NCBI RefSeq assembly: GCF_018070575.1
Contig: NZ_JAGPXN010000001.1
Location: forward strand, 806,001-870,000
Direction of reading: 5' to 3'
Source: Micromonospora sp. C31
Lineage (GTDB): Bacteria; Actinomycetota; Actinomycetes; Mycobacteriales; Micromonosporaceae
Length of the DNA stretch: 64,000 nt
The notes under the pieces are model-generated. The model was not told the origin of the DNA. It made no database searches and saw only the letters and a program-made list of their open reading frames with translations. Shown piece by piece: positions 8,063 through 15,355 of the stretch. The position numbers were made by a program, and so were the translations under genes. Numbering within the stretch: the first letter of the stretch is position 1; the number at the start of each line of letters is the position of its first letter.

Positions 8063-9452
8063 GAATGACGGTAACGCAGCCGCACGCGTCATCCAAGATC
8101 TACGCAGGCTCGTGGCCGTCGCCGAGCCCGGCGCGCGGCTGCCCTCCGTGCGCGAGCTGACCGCGCGCCACCACGCCTCGCCGGTCACCGTCGCCGAGGC
8201 CATCCGGCAGCTGGTGGCCGAAGGGGTGATCGAGACACGATCCGGCAGAGGCACCTTCGTGGCCGCCCGGCCGCGCGAGTGGCGCGTGGCCGACCTGTCG
8301 TGGCAGACCGTGGCGCTCGGCCCCCGCCGGCCGGGCGAGGACGACATGCAGGCGCTACTGGCGTTACCGCCCGCAGGAGCGATCCCCCTGTCGGGCGGCT
8401 ACCTGGAGGCGGAGCTTCAGCCCGCCGCCGCGCTCGGTGCCGCGCTCACCCGCGCCGCCCGGCAACCCGCGTCCTGGCAGCGCGGGCCGGCCGAGGGACG
8501 CGAGGACCTGCGCGGCTGGTTCGCCCGCGAGGCCGGCGCCGGTCTGCGCGCCGAGGACATGGTGATCTGCCCCGGCGGACAGGCCGCGCTGTCGTCCGCG
8601 CTGCGCGCGCTCGCCTCGCCCGGCGACACCCTGCTCGTCGAGTCGCCGACCTACCTGGGTGCGCTGGCCACCGCCCGGGCAGCCGGTCTGCGGGTGGTGC
8701 CCGTGCCCGCCGACGCCGACGGCGTACAGCCCGACCAGCTCGCCGCCGCGTTCACCCGTACCGGCGCCCGGCTGTTCTACTGCCAGCCGCTGCACGCCAA
8801 CCCGCACGGCGCGACCCTGGCAGAGCACCGCCGGGCCCGGGTGGCCGAGGCCGTACGCGACGCCGGAGCGTTCCTGATCGAGGACGACTACGCCCGCGAC
8901 CTCACCATCGACGGCCAGGCCCCGCCACCGTTGGCCGCCGACGACCCCGACGGGCACGTCGTCTACCTGCGCTCGCTGACCAAGTCGACCGCTCCCGGGC
9001 TGCGTGTCGCGGCGATCGGCGGCCGCGGCCCGGCCGGCGCCCGGCTGCGGGCGGCCCGGTTGCTGGACGACTTCTTCGTCGCCGGCCCGCTGCAACAGGC
9101 CACGCTCGAGTTCGTCACCGCCCCGGCCTGGACGCGGCACCGCCGCGCCCTGCGCATTGCGCTGCGGGCACGCCGCGAGGCGCTGCTGGCCGCGCTCCGC
9201 CGGCACCTGCCGGAACTCGCCCGGCAGCCGGTCCCGCGCGGCGGCATGCACCTCTGGATCCGCCTGCCCGAGGGCACCGACGACGTGGCGCTGGCCGCCG
9301 CCGCAGCCGCCGAGGGCGTAGTCGTGTTTCCCGGCCGCCCCTGGTACGCCGCCGAGCCCGCCGCCCCCCACCTGCGCCTCACCTACGCCGCCGCCCCACC
9401 CGAGCTCATGGACGAGGCCGTCCACCGTCTCGCCCGCGCCCTGCGGGCCTGA
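8061..9452 (+). CDS. MocR-family regulator: GntR DNA-binding domain fused to PLP aminotransferase domain
   Basis: 463 residues. Residues 5-75 form a winged helix-turn-helix of GntR type (LPSVRELTARHHASPVTVAEAIRQLVAEGVIETRSGRGTF). The rest is a fold-type I aminotransferase, with ICPGGQAALSSALRAL, the cofactor-contacting YCQPLHANPHG, the aspartate motif EDDYARDL and the lysine motif LRSLTKSTAPGLR, whose Lys should hold PLP. Such regulators sense PLP or an amino compound and control adjacent genes, here most likely the divergent EamA transporter. The ATG is preceded by a promoter but no ribosome site. Confidence 0.9.
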   Translation: MNDGNAAARVIQDLRRLVAVAEPGARLPSVRELTARHHASPVTVAEAIRQLVAEGVIETRSGRGTFVAARPREWRVADLSWQTVALGPRRPGEDDMQALLALPPAGAIPLSGGYLEAELQPAAALGAALTRAARQPASWQRGPAEGREDLRGWFAREAGAGLRAEDMVICPGGQAALSSALRALASPGDTLLVESPTYLGALATARAAGLRVVPVPADADGVQPDQLAAAFTRTGARLFYCQPLHANPHGATLAEHRRARVAEAVRDAGAFLIEDDYARDLTIDGQAPPPLAADDPDGHVVYLRSLTKSTAPGLRVAAIGGRGPAGARLRAARLLDDFFVAGPLQQATLEFVTAPAWTRHRRALRIALRARREALLAALRRHLPELARQPVPRGGMHLWIRLPEGTDDVALAAAAAAEGVVVFPGRPWYAAEPAAPHLRLTYAAAPPELMDEAVHRLARALRA

Positions 9453-9473
9453 GCGGGTTCCCGGGCGTACGGG

Positions 9474-10736
9474 TCAGCCGAGCGGCGGGGCGGCGGGCGG
9501 CTTCGGGGCGGCGTCGGACTCCCCCTGACCGCGTGGCCGGTCCTGGTCGCCGAAGGACTGCCGGACGCCGCGGTTGGCCTCCTCCTGGGTGAGGCCGGAG
9601 GCCACCATGATGTCGCTGGCGGTGGTGCGCACCTGCGCGACCACCACGCTGCCGGAGAAGCCGACCCCCTCGGCGTACGCCCGGCCGGCCTCGCTGACCG
9701 CGCGCAGCGCCCGCTCCCGCGCCCGCTCCGGCTCCTCGCCGACGGCGAACTCGTGCTTGAGCAGGCGTACCGACTCGGCGAGGTGGGCCACCGCGTCCGG
9801 CATCGGCCCCGGGATGGGCTCCTCGTCCTCGATCAGGGTCACCGCGCGGCGGGTCAGCGTGCCGGCGTTTCGCATCGCCCGGTCGACCGGGCCGGCGGCC
9901 TCGGCGTAGTGGGTGAGCTCGTCGCGCCGGTGCCAGCGGATCGGCGAGAGCATGGCGGTCTCCTTCGCCCCGTCGATGGCCTCGGTGAAGGCGGCCAGCT
10001 CCTCCTGGTTGTTGCGGAGCCGGTCCAGGGCCTGCTGGGCCTTGGGCTGGTCCCGGTCCCGCAGGGCGTCCGCGGTGACGTCGAGTTGGGCGGCGAGCAG
10101 GTCCAGGGCCGGCCGGGCGGCCCGGTTGATCACCCGCAGCGGGTTGAGCGGCAGCAGGATCGCGGTGACCAGCAGCGCGACGCCACCGCCGACGAACGCG
10201 TCGATGAACCGGGGGATCTCCAGGTCCTCGGTCGACGGGCTGAGCGTGACGATCAGCACCGCCGTGGCCGCCGCCTGGATGACGATCGCCACGCTGGCGC
10301 CCGCGAAGACGGTCAGCATGATGGCCAGCGTGACGACCAGGCCGAGCTGCCACGGGCCGGTGCCGAGGAAGTAGATGAGCAGGTCGCCGACGGCGACCCC
10401 GATCGCCACCCCGGCGATCAGCTCCGCGGTGCGGCGGAACCGCTGGCCGACCGAGGCGGCGAGGGTGCCGACCGCGGAGATCGGCGCGAAGACCGGCTGC
10501 GGGTTGCCGAGCAGCTCGTGCGCCGCCACCCACGACAGCCCGGCGGCGAGGCCGGCCTGCACGGCGAGGCCCATCGCCATCCGCAGCCGGTGCAGGCGGT
10601 CGTGCAGCGTGGCCTTGCCACGGTGCCGCAGGGTCCGCAGGGCCGCCGAGACCCGGGCCGTGTCGAGATCCTTGCCCCGGTCCCCCAGGGCGGCACGTCG
10701 CCCCGGTGAGGGTCGACGGTCCCGGGCCACGGCCAT
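9474..10736 (-). CDS. FUSC/aromatic-acid-exporter-type membrane protein
   Basis: 420 residues. An N-terminal basic segment (LHDRLHRLRMAMGLAVQAGLAAGLSW) leads into six membrane helices typical of the FUSC domain (VFAPISAVGTLAASVGQRFRRTAELIAGVAIGVAVGDLL), then a cytoplasmic helical domain. The family includes aromatic acid efflux proteins; the substrate is not evident. The ATG at 10736 is preferred because longer readings begin in basic low-complexity sequence and cross the divergent HD gene. A weaker alternative start exists a few codons downstream. Confidence 0.8.
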   Translation of the reverse strand: MAVARDRRPSPGRRAALGDRGKDLDTARVSAALRTLRHRGKATLHDRLHRLRMAMGLAVQAGLAAGLSWVAAHELLGNPQPVFAPISAVGTLAASVGQRFRRTAELIAGVAIGVAVGDLLIYFLGTGPWQLGLVVTLAIMLTVFAGASVAIVIQAAATAVLIVTLSPSTEDLEIPRFIDAFVGGGVALLVTAILLPLNPLRVINRAARPALDLLAAQLDVTADALRDRDQPKAQQALDRLRNNQEELAAFTEAIDGAKETAMLSPIRWHRRDELTHYAEAAGPVDRAMRNAGTLTRRAVTLIEDEEPIPGPMPDAVAHLAESVRLLKHEFAVGEEPERARERALRAVSEAGRAYAEGVGFSGSVVVAQVRTTASDIMVASGLTQEEANRGVRQSFGDQDRPRGQGESDAAPKPPAAPPLG

Positions 10737-10804
10737 GGCGTGGACTACCCGTGCCGCGCCGGGTGAATCCTCGGCGCCGACGGCGGTACGGCAGACTCGA
10801 CCGG

Positions 10805-11467
10805 GTGGCCGACCTTCTCGACCGGTGGCGGGCCGCGGCCCGCGGGTCCGGGGCACCCGACGCCGCGGAGCTGACCCTGGTCGGTGCGGACCTGCTGGCC
10901 CGCTGGCGCGAGCCGCACCGGCACTACCACGACGCCCACCATCTGACGGCCGTCCTCGACGTCGTCGACGCCCACGCGCCGGCCGCCGGGCGGCCGGACC
11001 TGGTGCGCCTCGCGGCCTGGTGCCACGACGCCGTCTACGACCCGCGCGCCGGGGGCGACGCCAACGAACGCGACAGCGCGGCGCTCGCCGGCACACTGCT
11101 CGTCCGGGCGGGCCTGCCGGCCGACGCCGTGGCGGAGGTGCGCCGGCTGGTGCTGCTCACCGCCGGGCACGCCGTGGACCCGGCCGACGCCGACGGGGCA
11201 CTGCTCTGCGACGCCGACCTCGCGATCCTGGCCGCGCCCCCCGAGGCGTACGACCGCTACGCCGCGGCGATCCGCCGGGAGTACGCGCACGTGCCCGAGC
11301 CGGCCTTCCGGGCGGGCCGGGCCCGGGTGCTCGCCGGACTGCTCGCCCTGCCGGCGCTGTTTCGGCTGCCGCCGCTGGCGCGGCGCTGGGAGTCGCGGGC
11401 CCGCGCCAACCTGACCCGCGAGCTGTCCGCCCTCCGCCGACCCCCCACCCCGCCCGCCCTGTCCTGA
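10805..11467 (+). CDS. HD-superfamily predicted metal-dependent phosphohydrolase
   Basis: 220 residues. HYHDAHHLTAVLD and AAWCHDAVYDPRAGG supply the His and HD metal ligands, and LCDADLAIL supplies the distal Asp, matching the uncharacterised HD family COG4339. The substrate is unknown; relatives act on nucleotides or phosphate esters. GTG at 10805 is chosen because the domain begins within a few residues and earlier starts overlap the divergent FUSC gene. It converges on the DUF4031 gene 43 bp away. Confidence 0.8.
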   Translation: MADLLDRWRAAARGSGAPDAAELTLVGADLLARWREPHRHYHDAHHLTAVLDVVDAHAPAAGRPDLVRLAAWCHDAVYDPRAGGDANERDSAALAGTLLVRAGLPADAVAEVRRLVLLTAGHAVDPADADGALLCDADLAILAAPPEAYDRYAAAIRREYAHVPEPAFRAGRARVLAGLLALPALFRLPPLARRWESRARANLTRELSALRRPPTPPALS

Positions 11468-11510
11468 CCCCGCCCTGACCCCCCGCCCCCGCACTCCCGT
11501 CCGTCCGCCC

Positions 11511-11885
11511 TCACGTGTCGATCACGTAGTCGTGGTGGGCAGGAAGCGCCCGTTCGTGGCTTTCGCTGGGGACCACGACTGCATGATCGACGCGGGCGGA
11601 GGGCGGGCCGGGAGTGGGGTGAGGGTCGGCCAGGTGCTTGGGGCGGCGCAGGCCGGCCTGGCGGAGCAGGCGTACCAGCTCCCGGCTCGGCACCACCCGG
11701 GCGCCCAACCAGACGGCCATCGCGCACCGTTCGGCGGGGATGTCGTAGTGGTCCCGGTCGAACCACCGGCGGGGCACACCCAGCGCCTCGGCGAAGGCGT
11801 GCAGCTCGGCGGGCGAGACGTCGCTGATCAGGTGGGACCAGAGCCGCCCCCGCCACGGCCAGGCGGGCCGGTCCAGGTAGAGCAT
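11511..11885 (-). CDS. DUF4031 domain protein with repeat-derived C-terminus
   Basis: 124 residues. The first 80 or so match DUF4031: LYLDRPAWPWRGRLWSHLISD, then ELHAFAEALGVPRRWFDRDHYDIP and ARVVPSRELVRLLRQAGLR. The function is unknown. ATG at 11885 is chosen because a TAGTTT box (11893-11898) ends 7 nt before it and the domain starts at once; a TTG at 11894 is an alternative. The last 27 codons lie inside a dispersed inverted repeat (11517-11591), so the tail HAVVVPSESHERALPAHHDY is probably acquired rather than conserved. Confidence 0.8.
   Translation of the reverse strand: MLYLDRPAWPWRGRLWSHLISDVSPAELHAFAEALGVPRRWFDRDHYDIPAERCAMAVWLGARVVPSRELVRLLRQAGLRRPKHLADPHPTPGPPSARVDHAVVVPSESHERALPAHHDYVIDT
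11517..11591. repeat. dispersed imperfect inverted repeat (copy 1)
   Basis: Arms 11517-11536 (GTCGATCACGTAGTCGTGGT) and 11572-11591 match as inverted repeats at 18 of 20 positions, with a 35-nt loop. The outer GTCGATCA.G core is shared with the element at 27877-27939. Both copies lie at the 3' end of a minus-strand gene. Confidence 0.75.
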
Positions 11886-11953
11886 GTCGGCCAAACTACT
11901 CCGCCGCGGGGACCGGTTGGTGATCGCGCGGCACCGACCGTAGCCTCGGCGAC

Positions 11954-13354
11954 ATGGCCGGATCCCCCCTCCTCGACGACCTGCGGGCGGCGCTCGGCGA
12001 CGACGCCGTGCTCACCGACCCGGACCTGCTGCGGCTGCACGAACGCGACGAGGCCGACCTCTGTGCCGCCGGCACGCCCCTGGTCGTGGTCCGTCCCCGC
12101 AGCACCGCACAGGTGGCCGCCGCGCTGCGCGCGGCCGCGCGGCACGACGTACCGGTGGTGCCGCAGGGCGCCCGCACGGGGCTGGCCGGCGCGGCCAACG
12201 CCGTCGCCGGGGCGATGGTGCTGAGCACCGTCGCGATGGACGCCGTGCTGGAGATCGACCCGGTGAGCCGGATCGCCGTGGTGCAGCCCGGCGTGGTCAA
12301 CGCGACGCTCGCCGCCGCCGTGGCCGAGCAGGGGCTGTGGTACCCGCCCGACCCGGGCTCGTGGGAGTCGTCGACGATCGGCGGGAACGTCGCCACCAAC
12401 GCCGGCGGCATGTGCTGCGTCAAGTACGGCGTCACCACCGAGTACGTGCTGGGCCTGGAGGTGGTGCTCGCCTCCGGCGAGGTGCTGCGCACCGGCCGGC
12501 GTACCGCCAAGGGCGTGGCCGGATACGACCTCACCCGGCTCTTCGTCGGCTCCGAGGGCACCCTGGGCGTGATCACCGAGGTGACCGTGGCGCTGCGGCC
12601 CGCACCGGCGGAGTCGCTGACCATGGTGGCGGTCTTCCCGTCCACCGCCGCCGCCGGCGCGGCGGTCGCCGAGATCGCCGCCCGGGGACTCTCCCCCAGC
12701 CTGCTGGAGCTGCTCGACCGGACGCACCTGCGGGCCATCGAGGCGTACCGGCCGATGGGGCTGCGGACGGACGCGCAGGCGCTGCTGCTGGCCGCCGCCG
12801 ACACCGGCTCGCGCGCGGCCGACGACCTGGCGGACCTGGCCGCGGTCTGCGAGGCGGCCGGCGCCGACGAGGTCTACGCGGCCACCGACGCCGTGGAGGC
12901 GGCGGCCCTGTTGCAGGCCCGCCGGCTCGCACACCCGGCGATGGAGCAGTTCGCGGCGCAGAGCTACCCGGGCGGCAACGGCGGCCTGGTCATCGATGAC
13001 GTGGCGGTGCCCCGGGGCGCCCTGGCCGCGCTGCTCGACGGGGTGGCCCGGATCGCGGTGGAGTGCGACGTGCCGATCGGCGTGGTCGGCCACGCCGGGG
13101 ACGGCAACATGCACCCCAACATCGTGGTGGACCGGGCCGACCCGGTGAGCCTCGAACGCGGCCGGCGCGCGTTCGACGAGATCATGCGCCTCGGCCTGGA
13201 CCTGGGCGGCACCTGCACCGGCGAGCACGGCGTGGGCCTGCTCAAGCGGGACTGGCTGGCCCGCGAGATCGGCCCGGTGGGCGTCCGGGTGCACCAGGCG
13301 ATCAAGGCCGCGCTGGATCCGGCCGGTCTGCTCAACCCCGGCAAGGTCCTCTGA
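11954..13354 (+). CDS. FAD-binding oxidoreductase, GlcD/D-lactate dehydrogenase type
   Basis: 466 residues. The N-terminal PCMH FAD domain shows VPVVPQGARTGLAGAANAV and GGNVATNAGGMCCVKYGVT; the C-terminal FAD-linked oxidase domain shows GHAGDGNMHPNIVVD and the closing CTGEHGVGLLKRDWL. Such enzymes oxidise glycolate, D-lactate or another 2-hydroxy acid at the membrane. No glcE/glcF partner is adjacent, so it may work alone. The promoter reads TTGGTG-N18-TAGCCT and ends 7 nt before the ATG. It is convergent with glpD. Confidence 0.9.
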   Translation: MAGSPLLDDLRAALGDDAVLTDPDLLRLHERDEADLCAAGTPLVVVRPRSTAQVAAALRAAARHDVPVVPQGARTGLAGAANAVAGAMVLSTVAMDAVLEIDPVSRIAVVQPGVVNATLAAAVAEQGLWYPPDPGSWESSTIGGNVATNAGGMCCVKYGVTTEYVLGLEVVLASGEVLRTGRRTAKGVAGYDLTRLFVGSEGTLGVITEVTVALRPAPAESLTMVAVFPSTAAAGAAVAEIAARGLSPSLLELLDRTHLRAIEAYRPMGLRTDAQALLLAAADTGSRAADDLADLAAVCEAAGADEVYAATDAVEAAALLQARRLAHPAMEQFAAQSYPGGNGGLVIDDVAVPRGALAALLDGVARIAVECDVPIGVVGHAGDGNMHPNIVVDRADPVSLERGRRAFDEIMRLGLDLGGTCTGEHGVGLLKRDWLAREIGPVGVRVHQAIKAALDPAGLLNPGKVL

Positions 13355-13383
13355 CGCTGCGTGGGTCGGCCGGATCGTCAAGG

Positions 13384-13419
13384 CGGTCGGCCGCAGGTGC
13401 GGCACGGCACCGCCGACCG
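13384..13419. terminator. possible terminator hairpin between convergent genes
   Basis: CGGTCGGC (13384-13391) and GCCGACCG (13412-13419) pair perfectly over 8 bp around a G/C-rich 20-nt loop, between the GlcD-type gene and glpD. Confidence 0.45.
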
Positions 13420-13459
13420 GGCCCGGGGCCGGACGTAGGGGGTGGCCGGGGCGGGCCGG

Positions 13460-15292
13460 TCAGCGCGACGAGGAGGGCAGTTCGGCCTGGTCGTCGTCCG
13501 CGCCGCGGTCCGCCGCGAAGCCCCGTACGTCGGGCGCGCCGAGCCGGGCTGCGTCGGCGGTCGCGTCGTCGGGCATCAGCTGGGACTGACGTTCCGCCTC
13601 CACCCGGGCCCGGTAGTGCTCCACCTCGCGGGCCCGGGTGGCCTCGTCCCAGCCCAGCACCGCGCCCATCAGCTCGGCCGCGTGGCCCACCGACTCCAGG
13701 CCCCGGTGCGCCGTCTCGAAGGAGATCCGGGTACGCCGGGTGAGCACGTCCTCCAGGTGCAGCGCCCCCTCGGCCCGGGCCGCGTACGTCACCTCGGCGG
13801 CCAGGTATTCCGGGGCGCCGGCCAGCGGGGAGGCCAGCAGCGGGTCCGCGTCGATCAGGGCGAGCAGGTCGCGGGTGAGGGTGCCGTAGCGCTCCAGCAG
13901 GTGCTCGACCACCCCGACCGGCAACCCGTGCCGGCGGGCCAGGTCGGCCCGGTCACGCCACATCGCCGGGTAGCCGTCGGCGCCGAGCAGCGGCAGGTCG
14001 GCGGTGCGGGAGGGGCGTACGGCACCGAGCCGGTGGGCGGCCCGGTCGACCACGTCGGAGGCCATCACCCGGTACGTCGTGTACTTGCCCCCGGCGACCA
14101 GCAGCAGACCGAGCATCGGCTCGAAGACGGCGTGCTCGCGGGACAGCTTGGAGGTGGAGTCGGCCTCGCCGGCCAGCAGCGGGCGCAGCCCGGCGTAGAC
14201 CCCCTCGATGTCGGCCGTCGTGAGCGGCCGGTCGAGCACCGTGTTGACCTGGTTCAGCAGGTATTCGATGTCCCGCGCGGAGGCGGCCGGGTGGGACCGG
14301 TCCAGGCGCCAGTCGGTGTCGGTGGTGCCGATGATCCAGTGCCCGCCCCACGGGATGACGAAGAGCACACTGGTGGCCGTACGCAGGATCAGCCCGGCCT
14401 CGCCGGTGATCGCCGAGCGGGGCACCACCAGGTGCACGCCCTTGGAGGCCCGGACGCGGATGCCGGGGCGCAGCCCGACGTCGTTGAGCATCCGCGACAT
14501 GTCGTCGCTCCACACGCCGGTGGCGGCGATGACGGTGCGGGCGCGTACCTCGAACTCGGCGTCCGGGCAGCCGGGGGGCGCCTCCAGGTCGCGGATCCGG
14601 ACGCCGGTGACCTCGCGGGCCTGCCGGATCAACCCGACCGCCCGGGTGCTGTTCACCACGGTCGCGCCGAGGCTGGCCGCCGTGCGGGCCAGCGTCACCA
14701 CCAGCCGCGCGTCGTCGACCTGCCCGTCGTAGTAGCGGATCGCGCCGGCCACCGCGTCGGCCCGCAGGCTGGGGAAGACCCGGCGGGCGCCCTCGCGGGT
14801 CAGGTGCCGGTGCAGCGGCATGCCGCGCCCACCGCCGAAGACCCCGGCGAAGGCGTCGTATGCCGCCACGCCGGCGCCGTAGTAGGAGCGGCGGAACAGC
14901 CGGGCGGGCAGACCGCGCACGCCCTGCCCGTCGGGCAGCGGGACCAGGATGGGCACCGGCCGGACGAGGTGCGGCGCCAGCCGGGTGGCGAGCAGCCCGC
15001 GCTCGGTGAGCGCCTCGTGCACCAGGTGGAACTCCAACTGCTCCAGGTAGCGCAGGCCCCCGTGGATGAGCTTGCTGGAACGGCTGGAGGTGCCGGCGGC
15101 GTAGTCGCGCGCCTCCACCAGAGCCACCTTCAGCCCTCGCGAGGCGGCGTCCAGGGCGGCCCCCGCCCCGGTCGCGCCACCGCCGATGACCAGCACGTCG
15201 AAGCGTTCGGCGCGCAGGCGGCGCAGGTCGGCGGCCCGGCGCTCGGGGGAGAGCTGGCCGGCCGTCGTTCGGGACACGTTGGGGTCACGCAC
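13460..15292 (-). CDS. glpD: aerobic glycerol-3-phosphate dehydrogenase
   Basis: 610 residues. An N-terminal FAD dinucleotide-binding motif VLVIGGGATGAGAALDAASRG is followed by the family segments SSRSSKLIHGGLRYLEQ, RFRRSYYGAG-like FRRSYYGAG, IRYYDGQVDDARLVV and PWGGHWIIGTTDTDW. A C-terminal helical domain carries RYGTLTRDLL and AARAEGALHLEDVLTRRTR. The enzyme oxidises glycerol-3-phosphate to dihydroxyacetone phosphate at the membrane, feeding electrons to quinone. The GTG at 15292 follows a TACCGT box (15299-15304) by 6 nt, a leaderless arrangement. No glpF or glpK is adjacent. Confidence 0.92.
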   Translation of the reverse strand: MRDPNVSRTTAGQLSPERRAADLRRLRAERFDVLVIGGGATGAGAALDAASRGLKVALVEARDYAAGTSSRSSKLIHGGLRYLEQLEFHLVHEALTERGLLATRLAPHLVRPVPILVPLPDGQGVRGLPARLFRRSYYGAGVAAYDAFAGVFGGGRGMPLHRHLTREGARRVFPSLRADAVAGAIRYYDGQVDDARLVVTLARTAASLGATVVNSTRAVGLIRQAREVTGVRIRDLEAPPGCPDAEFEVRARTVIAATGVWSDDMSRMLNDVGLRPGIRVRASKGVHLVVPRSAITGEAGLILRTATSVLFVIPWGGHWIIGTTDTDWRLDRSHPAASARDIEYLLNQVNTVLDRPLTTADIEGVYAGLRPLLAGEADSTSKLSREHAVFEPMLGLLLVAGGKYTTYRVMASDVVDRAAHRLGAVRPSRTADLPLLGADGYPAMWRDRADLARRHGLPVGVVEHLLERYGTLTRDLLALIDADPLLASPLAGAPEYLAAEVTYAARAEGALHLEDVLTRRTRISFETAHRGLESVGHAAELMGAVLGWDEATRAREVEHYRARVEAERQSQLMPDDATADAARLGAPDVRGFAADRGADDDQAELPSSSR

Positions 15293-15355
15293 CCGTCCAC
15301 GGTAACCGCCGCCGCCATCGGGCGGCACAGCCCGTCCGCGCCGTACTGTCGCAGG

